Source: Calycina herbarum (Eukaryota > Ascomycota > Leotiomycetes > Helotiales > Pezizellaceae). Taken from it: a stretch of DNA of 64,000 nt. Made by a program: the position numbers and the translations under genes. The notes under the pieces are model-generated. The model was not told the origin of the DNA. It was given only the letters and a program-made list of their open reading frames with translations, and did no database searches. Of this stretch, positions 9,950 to 20,959 are shown piece after piece. The stretch spans positions 62,001 to 126,000 of the forward strand of contig LLEY01000018.1 of NCBI GenBank assembly GCA_001414485.1. Direction: 5' to 3'. Position 1 is the first letter of the stretch; every line of letters begins with the position of its first letter.

Positions 9950-12480
9950 GTCACCTTTTTTCGAAGTCTCTCCATGCCTCTTCGGTCGCTCATACTCCCT
10001 ACCCGAATTACCTTCATCACGCTCTCTTACAATAGCTGGAGTCAAAATTGTTTGCGAAGGATTGATATAATACCTGTTTATGGAGCTTCTTGGGAGGGGA
10101 ACTGAAGACTGGCCAGAAACGGAGAAAAATGCTTGACTCGCAAGAAGACTTGGCGTAGGTGTCGTTTTGAAAGTCGTTTTGAAAGGGAGATCGAGTGTAC
10201 AAGGGCAAGATTGAATATGTGGGTGATAGTGTTGTTTGTGAGAGTGTAGTGTGTGCGCGATGTGGTTGTGATATTGAAGGCAACAGCGAGAGTTACATAG
10301 AGGCTATTAATCTTCTATTGATTTCGCACTCTATCCCCTTGATGTTGTACCCTCACTGTAGCCGCAGCTTTCGTTGCCGAGGCCTCCTCTACATGGCATA
10401 TTCTCCTTGCCATCAGTCTCGCACCGTCTCAACCTCGTTAACTCAAACCTGAGGATTCTAGGCCGAAGGCAATGTATAATAGTGAGGGAGATACAACAAT
10501 ATAAGAGATTTATCATGATAAGTCACAATAGTGAAGAAGGCAGTATCATATTTTGTTTGCAACGCTGTGTTTTGATTGAAACGCTATGTGGCCAATGAAT
10601 GAACCACCCAAAACAATAAATACAAAAGAGCGCTATGTCTTCTACCGCCGAGAAGCCCCAATGACTATCACATAGTCACCCTGTCGTCCTCCCGCTGCCA
10701 CACCAACTCCCCCACACCACAACACCACAAGCACACCTGTGAGTTGTTAGTTGAGAAGTCAGAAGGGTTGAGGAGTTTGAACTTGCCAATGAAAGACCTT
10801 CTCGTCGCCACCAAGCCTCCCAAACCCCCCTGCTCCCTTTGAGCATTGCAAGACGAAAGGTACAATGGCATTCCCCTCCTATAAGCCAAGTACCCGTCGC
10901 CTCCACCCGCCTCCACCACTGACCCAGTGCCAGACTATTCCTCCCAAGTCTTCACAAGGCCAATCCTCCACTGAGCCTCTGCCTTCGCTGTTGCTCACTT
11001 CGAGCTGAACAGTTAATCGGAGACTCGGATACTAGGAATTCTGGTGAAATGTTAACAATGAAATCGTAACGTAAGGTACAGCAAAGACAGGGGAAGGAGA
11101 GCACGAGGGATGCAAGCAGAGTAGATGACTGTTCCAGTATTAACCTGGCTTTTTGGGGGGTGAGAAGAGCAGACACAAAGAACCACCAAGTGCCAACTAT
11201 TCCCCTTTTCTGTTTTCAACTGTTTTTTCTTTTTCGTTTTCTAGCCACTGGCAACCAAACTCTGTAAGCCAAGATAAACTACTTGAAGTAGTTTATCTTG
11301 ACTTCAGAGTACCGACGACGAGACACTGACCAAAGATAAGGACGGGGAATATTGGAACTAGCATCAAAAGTCTCTTGCAAGCTCGGAAGCCTGCCTTTGA
11401 ATTTTGGGCCAATTTCAGTTCTACCAAAGCAGAACGAAAGCTTGACCTCCCGCCTGGCAGTCCCATGAGGGGCAGGAATCCGCGTACGGTCCGACCCACT
11501 CACGAAACTACGAACCGACTTCTTTTCGGACTGAGAAGTTCTCTTTCGAGAAACTCTCGGGCCAAAAAGAGCCGATTCGAGAATGCACTGGACAGTGTGC
11601 ATTTTGCAAAGTATAGAAGCAGATGGTGGGTCTGTTAATATACTTTGAGAAGAATGGAAGTGGAGTGATGACAGATGGAAGAATAACAAGTAGAAACAGG
11701 GGTTGCAGAGTTAACTAACTGAGCACTGGGGAAAAAAGAAAAGAAGGTTGAAAGGGCTGGGACCGAGAAATCTTTACTAGGCTGCGCTCTCGCTTAGCAG
11801 ATTTAGCTCGAAAAAGGGGAGGCAGGTACGACGATGAAAAATTGAAATCCCTCCGCATCGCCGCACCACAATGCAAAAAGATAATTCTAAAGAAGCAGAA
11901 AGATGAATTAGATATCACTTGATATGTAACCCTTTTACTGGAGTTTTGTAGCTATCGTGGAGGGCGGGATACGGGATTTTCCATGAGTTTCATTTCTGAG
12001 CTAACGGGCGCTAGACCGACTCCCCGGATCACGTGGGTGTTCGAGGAGGAGGATGAGTCGAGATGGAAGAAATGGGAATTGGGATATCGTAGGAACCAAA
12101 GCTGCTAGAGGCATGAGAGTAGTTAGAATACATTACCTGAATCATAGACAACGGTTTGCAATAAAAAATTAAGCCCCCAGGCCCATTGTGAAGAAGTCGA
12201 TTTTTGGACATTTTGCGACGAATTTGGGGCCTCGAAGATATATTATGAGGGATTACGCAACCATCACACTTGTAGGGTGGATGAAATATACTTCGAGATA
12301 ATCAGACGACCTCAGGGATCATTTTGATCATGATTTTTAAGGGTTGGGGGGTCTGGGAATTAAGTTTGGCTGGGGCTGCGCGGGAAGCTTTGGGCTGAAC
12401 AGCGCCGGCGAGGTAGCGACGGTGACCTCTGAGACACCAAAACTCAGATAAGGGATGTGTGAAGGTTTAATGAGGTATTG
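9950..12480. other. Gene-free stretch
   Basis: No gene is supported. Open frames up to 136 codons (11279-11689, minus) have unremarkable composition, no splice logic and no recognisable motif. The only structure I see is the palindrome at 11270-11300. Confidence 0.4.
11270..11300. repeat. Perfect 31-nt palindromic hairpin
   Basis: CAAGATAAACTACTT at 11270-11284 and AAGTAGTTTATCTTG at 11286-11300 are exact reverse complements separated by a single G. It lies in a gene-free region, with no T-run that would make it a conventional terminator. Confidence 0.85.
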
Positions 12481-12499
12481 GTAACGATTAGACACCAGT

Positions 12500-12812
12500 A
12501 GCATTTGCAGACGTGGAAATAATGGCCAGAATGAATCATCTCGTCACACAACACCATACGGCGACGGCGACAATGGTGCGAAATCAACACCAAAACAAAC
12601 CGAGAGACTAGTACAAAGATCAAGGAGCGGTTGGCAACGATTCAGCATTGATTAGCCTCCAAAAGCATTCGCAGACGTTGAAATAATGGTCAGAGCGAGT
12701 TATCTCACGCCAAAACACCATACGGCGACAGCGACAGTGGCACTGAATCAACACCAAACCCGAATCACGAATACTACGAGGTACAAGGAGCGATTGGCAA
12801 TGACTGGACATC
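12500..12812. repeat. Direct tandem duplication, about 163-bp unit
   Basis: Copy 1 begins GCATTTGCAGACGTGGAAAT at about 12501 and copy 2 AGCATTCGCAGACGTTGAAA at about 12664. Both run on through AACACCATACGGCGAC, AATCAACACCAAA and AAGGAGCG-TTGGCAA in the same order. Differences are mostly transitions. The second copy leads directly into the relic gene that follows. Confidence 0.75.
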
Positions 12813-13392
12813 ACGAGGCACCCGAAAACTTGCCAAAAGAGTTATTTCCAGCGTCTCGCTCATCATTCTTGGCACCCAACACTCCCGAGTACAACGACAT
12901 TATTCTAGACAGCCTCGAACAACCAAATCAATTATACGATCGATTTACGATAATGGTCCTTCGTTACTCGGGTCTGCTGAGACAATCGAGCTAATTGTTC
13001 GAGGACTCTTGGGGCAATATTTCTCAGAACGATACCTTGAACTCTTGCTGCGACGACCACAGAATCAACACCAAGCATGGCATACAATCGTTGTAAGTCA
13101 CCAGCAATGGCAATTCAATTTCAAGGCCAAATACTAACGTATTTTGCACAGCAGTAGAATTAAAATTCGAACTTATCCTACGATGCCCAAATACGACGCT
13201 GATAGTGGAGGATTGGCATACGCGGCATACCACGGCACACCAGACACATACACATACTTGCCATTGGGGCATTTCGGGAATAAAAATCCGGTTGGGGATT
13301 ACAGAGATTGGAACCGGCATTTGGACTGGGAAGAAAAGCGCTCTCTTGATGGTCGATCGATGAATACCAAGTACTGCAACCTACTGTGCTGA
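12797..13392 (+). pseudogene. Decayed spliced gene of unknown family
   Basis: A textbook intron lies at 13093-13151 (donor GTAAGT, branch TACTAAC, end GCACAG), so a spliced gene existed here. Upstream coding-like sequence starts at the ATG at 12797 in one frame (LPKELFPASRSSF). Near 12945-12952 it is replaced by a more convincing -1 frame (SLLGSAETIELIVRGLLG) that runs to the donor. Downstream of the acceptor neither phase continues cleanly: the phase-0 join hits TAG at once. So at least one base is missing, and probably two lesions are present. I do not recognise the family. Confidence 0.45.
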
Positions 13393-13519
13393 AGAGCTGT
13401 GGACAAATGGGCAGATTCAACGAAGGGAGCAAGGAGACTTAAGAGTTGGAATGTCAAATTCTCCAAAACACCCTCACACAAATCCCCTATTTGTTGCTCC
13501 AAGCATGTCTGCCCAAGGT

Positions 13520-14480
13520 TATGATAAACACTCAACGGTTCCAGTACTCTTGCATCTCCGAATCAAGATTCGACTACGTCCTCGTTCAATTCCGAATACA
13601 AGAGAATACAAGAGAATACACGAGACAGGGGAACTATTGAGCATGACGAATTGGTCAAAATACACCAGAATAGTCAAGAGCGGTTTGCTTCAATGTCTCA
13701 ATGTCGGCCACGCAATTTCCAATTCCTCTCACTCAATGTCCCCAGTACTCTTGCATTGGCCAATCAAGAATTCAACCTTTCCTCTTCAATTCCGAATAAA
13801 AAATATGGAGGACCACGAGGAATGGAGGAAGAACACGAAGAGAGCTGGGAGGATCAATAATTGGTTTGTTTGGTCATCCTCAACCCTTTCACAAACTTTC
13901 TTCAATTCCTCTTAGCCTTTCCTCAATTGAGGACTCAAGGTTGTGGTATACTGAACAATTTCCAGTACTGCGCATCTCCCAACAAAAGCTCAATTGCATG
14001 TCCCTCAACCTCGAATACAAGAGGTGGTGGTTACTGAGAATTGAACGCATTGGCCGATAGTCAGGCAAATCAATGACCGAATATATTTGCTTGGAAGCCC
14101 AACACTTCAGCGCCATTCAACTGGGAGACACCAAGAATGACGGTGCAATACTCTGCTGGAACTATTGCTTGCAATTACGTGGTGTATACTGAACAGTTTC
14201 CAGCACGTTGCGTTTACGAACTTCGATTCTACCCTCCCCTCAATATCAAACACCAGAGATATCGGCGGACGACGGACCATGGAAAGCCCCACAGCACCCG
14301 ATGGCCTAATCTTGGAATTGGTATATCGGAAGGAGACGAATTCGAGAGATATATACGATTCGCACAATGAGAAACTGAATGATTGTGTACACTAGACAAT
14401 TTCCAGCACTCCTCTATATGCCAACCAAACTCGACCGCTATCTTCCATCCAGTGCCGACAAGAGATGGTACTGTAGCGGA
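13520..14480 (+). repeat. Five degenerate coding-like repeats, about 200-230 bp apart
   Basis: A block around TTCCAGTACT or TTCCAGCACT recurs near 13530, 13738, 13963, 14195 and 14398. Each is followed by about 60 bp of alignable sequence ending in a CGAATACAAGAG-like run. Conceptually translated, several units give the same pattern: (V/W)YT-x-QFP-(V/A), later KL or RF, then a (Y/K)KRW-like end. The frames differ and each is closed by a stop within about 60 codons. This looks like a short exon that was tandemly amplified and has since decayed. The local frames are not a supported gene. Confidence 0.5.
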
Positions 14481-14989
14481 CCAGCATGGGCGGAACACCA
14501 CGACACCCAACGACAAATATTGGCATAGAAACATGGAAGGAGCATAGAAGAAAAGGGTTCAGCTAATTTCGAAATGGGAAGACTGGAGGCATCAAATACC
14601 AAGCTTCGAAGCCTAGCAATTGAATGAGCCCCTAACGAACTGCGAGCCTCATGTCGCAAGTCGCAAATTCCGAGGCCGAAACCCATCGACTGATAGCTGT
14701 TGATAGCAACACCACAAGAAGTGAGCAAAAATCGTAACTGAAGACCCTTCCACCAATAGTCGAAGCAGTCCAAATACAAATTTTCGTCCATGCTAAGTTC
14801 CAGGCGTGGAGGTAAAGTCGTAAGGGTCTTCGGGTACACGCTGCGTCCTTGTGAAGATGATGTACTTTCGTATGGAGACGTAGCATTCGGGGCTTGGGAT
14901 GGATCATGGGTATGGACGCCACTGTCACAGGCAACTGCTCTGCAGCAGAAGCCTGTGAGAGCAGATCCCACTGTCTCGAGCCTGAACAT
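14438..14989 (-). CDS. Questionable ORF, 183 codons
   Basis: A long open frame for an accessory stretch. It has a hydrophilic start, a middle segment (LELSMDENLYLDCFDYWW) that reads like protein, and a Cys-rich end overlapping the fossil repeats. No family is recognised, no introns are evident, and the flanks hold only short frames. It may be a relic of a larger gene or chance. Confidence 0.2.
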   Translation of the reverse strand: MFRLETVGSALTGFCCRAVACDSGVHTHDPSQAPNATSPYESTSSSQGRSVYPKTLTTLPPRLELSMDENLYLDCFDYWWKGLQLRFLLTSCGVAINSYQSMGFGLGICDLRHEARSSLGAHSIARLRSLVFDASSLPISKLAEPFSSMLLPCFYANICRWVSWCSAHAGPLQYHLLSALDGR

Positions 14990-15339
14990 ATCCGGAATAT
15001 CTCATTCCAAGCACCCAGAATTTAAGTCTCCAACACGAAGCCATCGTCCTCACAGTGAAGCAGTGCACACTAGAAGTCGCACCATGACTCCTCCAGCGAC
15101 TCTTCGACCTGATAATGGCCAGCGATGATACAAGCCTCCGAGCCCGGTAACTCTCACGAAATACCACATCCCCAAAGCCTGCCTCAATCAAAATGAAGAA
15201 TCGAAAGTATATAATTGGAGGAGGCGAAGGCTCGAGTGAAAATGCCCCATTCCAGTAGTCGCACGCTGGATGACCCTAACTACTTCTTAGGCTTCACACC
15301 CCACTACCATGACGCCCCCTCCAACTTTTCATCGAACTC

Positions 15340-15690
15340 GAACTAGAATTCACCAGTAAACCAACCAAAGACAGCTTACTCCCAACTCCCTTTTGGCCCC
15401 CAAAAAATCTACCTAGTAAGCCATCAAAACATCGAGTAAGCCAATGAAAATTTGGGGGCCAAAAATGATTCGCAAGTAAGCCAACGATTATCGAGTAAAC
15501 CATCAACATACCGAGTAAGCTATCAAATAACAGCTCACTCCGACTTTCGTTTTTGGCCCCCAAATATTTACCAAGTAAGCCACGAGTAATCCACGAGTAA
15601 GCCTTGAGTAAGCCAGACAAAAATTGGGGGCCAAAAAAAAAGCGGCGGGTAAGCCAACGATTATCCAGTCAGCCCAACCCATGATGCGCC
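15340..15690. repeat. Two 160-bp repeats, each with an inverted repeat, studded with GTAAGCCA
   Basis: Each unit has a TTTTGGCCCCCAAA arm (15391 and 15551) answered by TTTGGGGGCCAAAA or its near copy (15451 and about 15623), giving two potential hairpins. Between and after the arms, GAGTAAGCC or AAGTAAGCCA recurs about ten times, and GTAAGCCAACGATTATC occurs once per unit. The units are diverged and have no coding potential. This resembles a non-autonomous repeat or a minisatellite. Confidence 0.7.
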
Positions 15691-16032
15691 AAACCAAACC
15701 AAACAATCGTACTAATTGAATAGACTTCGTCGCAAATATTTTTAACGCCCAAGTCCAGTAGCAGGGTTGTGTATCTACTCCCCAGCAAGTTACAGAACCC
15801 AGCGAAACAAGTGCATACGCCAAAAAAACACCAAACTCGAAAACAACATGACACAAAAAAAGGCACCAAGAAAAGAAAACATCCCTTCAAAAAAAATTAA
15901 ACTTATACTAAGAAGAAAAAGCAAGCCCATATACCCATCTCGCATCATAATCATCATGTATCATACAAATAATGTACAGCGCCCCCAAAACCCCAATTTC
16001 CCCAGAACCCCAAATTTCGCCTCACTGCAAGT

Positions 16033-19000
16033 TTACTGTGTAATAACCCTCACACATTGAAGCAACATCCCAAACATAAGCCCCTGATTCACCTCCTCAA
16101 TCTGCAAACAATCAAACACTCGTCCCATCGCCTCCCCCGTAGCAGCCTGTCCCATAACCCCCGTCAAAGCAGTTGGCACTCCCCGTTCAACCAGCAACTT
16201 CCTAGCCTTAACTCTCAACCTCTCCTTCTCCTCTGGACTCATCTCAGCAGGCCAAGCCTTCAATTCTTCCTCCGTAGGCATAGTATTCTCCCGCAACTTT
16301 TTAAGATGTGAGGCGATGCCGGAATCGGAAGTATTAGATGCAATGACGGAATCTTGGATGAGTGATTGGATCGAAGATAGAGAGGGGTTTCCCGGGCGGA
16401 GCAGGAATGTTTTTGCGGCGTTTAGGAGAGTGCGACGAAATTTCCAGGCTGAGGAGAGGGTGTAGAGTTCGGAGATTACGGCGAAGAGGAGTTCGACTGC
16501 CATGCGGGTTTCTTCTTCTGTTACGGGTGGTGGTTCGCGACGTGGTTTTCGAGGGGAGGAATTTACTGGGACTGAGGTCCTTCGGGTTGTGGACATTGAG
16601 GAGCGTACGGGAGATGGCTGGGATGGCGCGGTGCTTGTTGATGTTCGGTTTGTGTACACAGTGCTCTCTGTGAGAACTGTAGAGTCCGTCCCGTAGTCTT
16701 CAGATATAGCGCTAGGTGGTGGTGGGAGTTTGAGTCCATCTAGTGTGTTTTGTGTGGGTGACGAGAGGGGTGTTCCTCTTCGTGAGGGAGCTCTACTTGG
16801 ATCTCTACTCGGTACAGCACTTCTCTTGCCACTCATTGAAGATCTCGCGGATGTAGAAACTCGTGGTTCTCGCTCGCCTTCGTCTTCTGCAATTGAAATA
16901 TGGCTAGGTCTTCGTTCCATCTGCGGTAGTTTCGAGGGTTGTGTTTGAACAACTGGTACCGCTCGCAAACTATCCACACTGGCTCTCGCCTTGCTGTTGC
17001 TGCTGATGGAAATGGTACTGTCCATTCGAGGTAAAGTTGTGGTCGAACCTTGACTAGTATGTCCCAGATTGGTTGTACTTTCAGTGGCCACCTTCTTCTG
17101 TCCAAGGTTCCCAATGCTGTTGAAGACGCCTGTAATGCCTCCACCAATGGCTTTCCCGCCTTCTGCCACCCCCTTTGGAGCACTAGTAATTGCATCAAGC
17201 ATACCTTTCCCCACAGTGTCAAACCCGGGATGAGGTGGCAAGGTGATGCCAAGAAATCCGCTCTTAGTACTCGAACTCGAAGTGGTCTGCCCCTGGTCCT
17301 TCTCAAGGAATCGCTTCATGCCCTCGCTTTCAGCTAGGTGTTGATGCCATAATGCTTCTCTGATATATCTTTCCAGTTCACCTCGCAAAGAGGATTTCGT
17401 ATGTTCCTTCCAGCTTGGCAATGCGCTATGTTGCTCAGTAAAAGCTGTTACTCCAGAGAGCTTTGCTATTCGTCGGAGAACCTCATGCAAATTTTCAAAA
17501 TCGTTATACTTTCGTACCGTCATCCACCCAGGATAGTCGGAAGAAGCTGGCTCGACCTGAATCAAATAGTCGCTGCTGGGCTTATTTCGAATCTTTCCTT
17601 TGTCCGCCGCCGTCGAGTCGTCATGAATGATAATGTTTGCATTTTTAAGCGTGAGGGAAACCGTCTTACGCCGACGAGGGGAGTCTTCCTGGAAAGCAGT
17701 AGGAATAGGAGGCACAATTTGGTCGAAACTGGTAAAAGGTGCGTGGCTTTGTGGTGGCAAGGAACTATTTGAAGCAGATGGAGAAACCGATTCCTTTAGT
17801 GGCGATGAGACGGGAGAACCAATAACGCTGTCAATTATTGGCGGGACGCCGTTAGACACTTGTGAGTTCGTGAAGCCATTTGGGATCGTTGGAGTGGCCT
17901 CTTTTGGTGTTGCTGGGATGGCCATCTCAGCTGTACTTATAGCCAAATCTTGAGCGTTCTTCTCAACTGCGATCGCAAGCTCCTGGGGTACATTTTCCTG
18001 ACCTTTGTGCGGACTCTGGGGTGCCTTTGCGTCCTCTTCTGCCATTAATCGAGACAGTCTTTTCGCCTCCTCCAGGGCTTCTTCCATGGCCTCCTCAGCT
18101 CTGCTCACACGCTTCTTGTGGCCTTTAGCTGCTTGTTGATCTGATTTTGGGTTGACTGGCTTGGTCAGGCCAATGTTGCCCACATTTCCATCTATTTCAT
18201 TGAAGGGATTGCTGAGATCAACACGATCTGCCATCGCAACATCAATCGCTTGACTCAAGTCTGGCTCCCCGTCTTCCAAAAGATAAACAATCCAACCATT
18301 TATCCATTCGGGTTTGGAAGTACTTTTCAAAGTCATATCCAACACCACTCCGGCTAGCATCTCCCTAAGAAAGACCCTTGAAGGATCACAGTCGTATGCC
18401 GACTTCTCCAGGAAGTTCTGCAATACATCGTCCGCGACCATCTTGAACTTTTTCATATGTTGTTTCTTGTTTAGGACGTTGGCTAGATTTGAATCTGGAT
18501 TTGCCGATAAATATGCGTATACTGCCTCTGTGGCAGGCATGGTAGCTGGTTGCGTCGCGAGGGCACTCGATAACTCATGGAGGAAGACAATCACGATGGA
18601 GGACGAATTGGTGAGGAAATCGAGGAAGGCATCGGCTGGTCTTTTGCGCGACAGATGCGAAGATATCGAAAGGACGAATCTCGTCAACGTCCGGCGAGCA
18701 GCTGTGGGAAACGTCGTTTCTTCTGGAAGGATAGGATTGTACCACCACTTCACATAATCTCGAATCACAGCTTCCACAAGTTCATTAAGGGCAGCTCCAG
18801 TTTCCGGTCGAAATCCGTCAAAGCTATTCTCCAACTCCGAGTCTTCTTCCTCTCCCAAATCTCTGGGTTGTACATCTCTCCAATCCAGGATCCTCTTGAC
18901 CACATCTAGGCTTTGCTCTCTCTGTGCGCTCTTAACGTCTCCAATCAACGGACTTTGTCCTTCATAGGTGGAATGCAGAACCACGCCCCCCAATGCGCCG

Positions 19001-19248
19001 ATGAGGACCAATCCCAATCTCCCCAGAATCAAATATGTACATGCCGCCAGGCCTACTGCAATCGCGCCGAGGGTTTCCGGTGTAGCTGTGGAAAGGAACC
19101 GGAGTCCTTGTGTGAGAGGATCGTCTGCCTTTGTAGATGGCACATCTGGTGTTTTCGTAGCTAGGGGCGTGGGCGTGGGCGTGGGCAATTCCTGAGGGGA
19201 TTCTGGGAGGCCCTCGCCATGTTTTGAGTCTCCGCCAGTTCCATTCAT
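16033..19248 (-). CDS. PXA-PX-nexin C sorting-nexin-like membrane protein
   Basis: Single-exon gene of 1071 residues. A low-complexity Pro/Thr-rich N terminus is followed by a hydrophobic hairpin at about 59-92 that likely anchors the protein in a membrane. A PXA domain (about 145-340) comes next, then a disordered linker. A phosphoinositide-binding PX domain lies at about 550-660 (VRKYNDFENLHEVLRR is the typical core), followed by a Ser-rich linker and a C-terminal nexin domain (about 915-1065). This matches the Mdm1/SNX13-SNX25 group that tethers ER to vacuole, endosome or lipid droplet, except that I see no RGS domain between PXA and PX. Function in membrane contact is inferred from that family. 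The gene diverges from the SUB1 homologue, sharing a 523-bp intergenic region. It is intact, and the antisense frames are shadows. Confidence 0.9.
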   Translation of the reverse strand: MNGTGGDSKHGEGLPESPQELPTPTPTPLATKTPDVPSTKADDPLTQGLRFLSTATPETLGAIAVGLAACTYLILGRLGLVLIGALGGVVLHSTYEGQSPLIGDVKSAQREQSLDVVKRILDWRDVQPRDLGEEEDSELENSFDGFRPETGAALNELVEAVIRDYVKWWYNPILPEETTFPTAARRTLTRFVLSISSHLSRKRPADAFLDFLTNSSSIVIVFLHELSSALATQPATMPATEAVYAYLSANPDSNLANVLNKKQHMKKFKMVADDVLQNFLEKSAYDCDPSRVFLREMLAGVVLDMTLKSTSKPEWINGWIVYLLEDGEPDLSQAIDVAMADRVDLSNPFNEIDGNVGNIGLTKPVNPKSDQQAAKGHKKRVSRAEEAMEEALEEAKRLSRLMAEEDAKAPQSPHKGQENVPQELAIAVEKNAQDLAISTAEMAIPATPKEATPTIPNGFTNSQVSNGVPPIIDSVIGSPVSSPLKESVSPSASNSSLPPQSHAPFTSFDQIVPPIPTAFQEDSPRRRKTVSLTLKNANIIIHDDSTAADKGKIRNKPSSDYLIQVEPASSDYPGWMTVRKYNDFENLHEVLRRIAKLSGVTAFTEQHSALPSWKEHTKSSLRGELERYIREALWHQHLAESEGMKRFLEKDQGQTTSSSSTKSGFLGITLPPHPGFDTVGKGMLDAITSAPKGVAEGGKAIGGGITGVFNSIGNLGQKKVATESTTNLGHTSQGSTTTLPRMDSTISISSNSKARASVDSLRAVPVVQTQPSKLPQMERRPSHISIAEDEGEREPRVSTSARSSMSGKRSAVPSRDPSRAPSRRGTPLSSPTQNTLDGLKLPPPPSAISEDYGTDSTVLTESTVYTNRTSTSTAPSQPSPVRSSMSTTRRTSVPVNSSPRKPRREPPPVTEEETRMAVELLFAVISELYTLSSAWKFRRTLLNAAKTFLLRPGNPSLSSIQSLIQDSVIASNTSDSGIASHLKKLRENTMPTEEELKAWPAEMSPEEKERLRVKARKLLVERGVPTALTGVMGQAATGEAMGRVFDCLQIEEVNQGLMFGMLLQCVRVITQ

Positions 19249-19771
19249 CGCGCTCGTGTTTGCTGCTTGCGCATTCTGGGGAAGGGGTCAATTTTGACAG
19301 CGGTTTCCTTCAGGTGGGTCTTTGGTAGGTGTAATTTCGTGGGGGAGGATGAGGCAAGGAGAAGGAGGAGGAGGACGCGGATTCAAGAATCAGACTGGAC
19401 TGAGCATTTAGATGTTTCGTGTCAACTAGTTCTCGACTCGGGACAACTCGATTCGTCACGCAAGGCAAGCCCACAGTCCAACGCAGCACTCGTATTGGTG
19501 CATGGGCATGCGGTCAGAACAAGCATCCCCAAATTAAACTGTATGTGCTGTGCCACTCGGAGTTTTTTCCGGGCATCGGCCCGTGTAAGAGGAGCTTCGG
19601 GCCGGGTCGGTTATACATCGGGTAGCCCAGCATGGTCTCCGCAATCGCGCCAAACGCGTCTCCCCACCAAGCTCTCTCCAAGCTCTCCAAGCTTCGATTT
19701 CAACGCTCATTGGCCTTCCACTATCCCAACTTTCGTCAACACCTTGAGCATACCAAACTCACGAAGCAAAT

Positions 19772-20334
19772 ATGCCGAAACGCGCAGCAGAAGACGATTA
19801 CGAGTCGGACGGAGGTTTCGTCGAGAATGATGACGGATCTGCCCCCAAAAGCAAGAAAAGCAAGAAGGCCGCAACCACAGAGTCAAAGGGCAGCGCCGGT
19901 TCCTGGGATGTAGGCAATGCTTCTCCAAACAGCAGTCATGCGCTTGGCTGATGTCTGATAGATATCCTCCGGACGAAACCCAAGACGAGTTGAGATCACC
20001 GATTTCAAGAACCAGAAATTGATCAATATTCGGGAATTCTACTTGAAGGATGAGGCCTATTTGCCCGGCAAGAAGGTATGTTGTACCCACTCTTTTTCAA
20101 AGCTTGACTCTAATATTTGTGCAGGGTATCTCTCTTACTGTCGATCAATATAAAGCACTTGTCAAGGCGATTCCGGAAATAAGCGCAAGTCTCAAGGCTT
20201 CTGGTATCGCAGTCGACGAATCTACAGCTATGGACGAAGACGACGAGGTCGCGGATGAGAAACCAAAGAAGAGAAAGGCGGCCGCCAAGAAGGATAAGAA
20301 GGCCAATATCGATGAGACGAGCGATGAGGAATGA
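19772..20334 (+). CDS. SUB1: Transcriptional coactivator PC4/Sub1 homologue
   Basis: Three exons in phase 0: 19772-19909, 19962-20075 and 20125-20334, giving 153 residues. Introns are 52 nt (GTAGGC...GATAG) and 49 nt (GTATGT...GTGCAG). After an acidic and Lys/Ser-rich lead, exon 2 encodes the PC4 core with RRVEITDFKNQKLINIREFY and exon 3 continues GISLTVDQYKAL, the classical ssDNA-binding fold split by the intron. A Lys-rich, acidic-ended tail completes it. PC4/Sub1 binds single-stranded DNA and assists RNA polymerase II transcription and genome stability in the nucleus. The frames are invisible without splicing. Divergent neighbour of the PX-domain gene. Confidence is high. Confidence 0.93.
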
Positions 20335-20339
20335 GCAGT

Positions 20340-20950
20340 GAGCATCGAGGGTGTATGATAAGGGGACACGGATTTTCGCCTCGGCTGAATGTTGCTACGA
20401 TATTGTTTGTCTATGGGCTCGGCTGGATGGAGTTGTTTTTATGCGAAATCGCGCTTTTGACGAGATCCGGGTTACAGGACGGGATGCCTGGAAATAGCAC
20501 TGGCATATTCCACGAGGATGTGTTCTGTTTGAATGGGCAAAGTGTTGCTTCATGATGGCGCAATTGAATTCTTCAGGCGCATGGCAAAGTAAATAGGATC
20601 AAGACAAGAATCTCATTTTCTTTCTACTGTGCTTCTGCTCCCTTTTCCTGTCTCGAAGTGTATTCTTTTATTTTTGGCGTGTCACTGCAGGTCGGAACTT
20701 GGCCCTCTGTTTCTGTGGTAAATCTTTTCGGGCAACACCTTCAATTATTCGGAAAAGTTGCAAGGCAAAATTCTTTTCCATCAAGGAGAAAGCTGAACTG
20801 CATTTCTTCACCTGTGCTATACTTTCTTTTATTACCGCGCCGCAGTCCATCACATCCGCTTTGACAAATTTGTGTTCATAATTCTTCGACCGCTTAAAGT
20901 TTTTCTTATATGATATCGAGGGATGGGCTCTCTATTTCTTTAATATCTTA
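20340..20950. other. Probable 3' region of the SUB1 homologue, no gene
   Basis: Downstream of the SUB1 stop. Short overlapping frames only; AT content rises toward the repeat island that starts near 20.95 kb. Confidence 0.4.
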
Positions 20951-20959
20951 ATATATCTA

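Noticed and set aside
11279..11689. 136-codon minus-strand frame
   Set aside because: Begins or ends in the palindrome, overlaps another plus-strand frame of similar length, and shows no recognisable domain.
15503..15856. Hydrophobic minus-strand frame of 117 codons
   Set aside because: Mostly inside the GTAAGCC repeat region; the repeated LLV-type peptides come from the repeat, not from a membrane protein.
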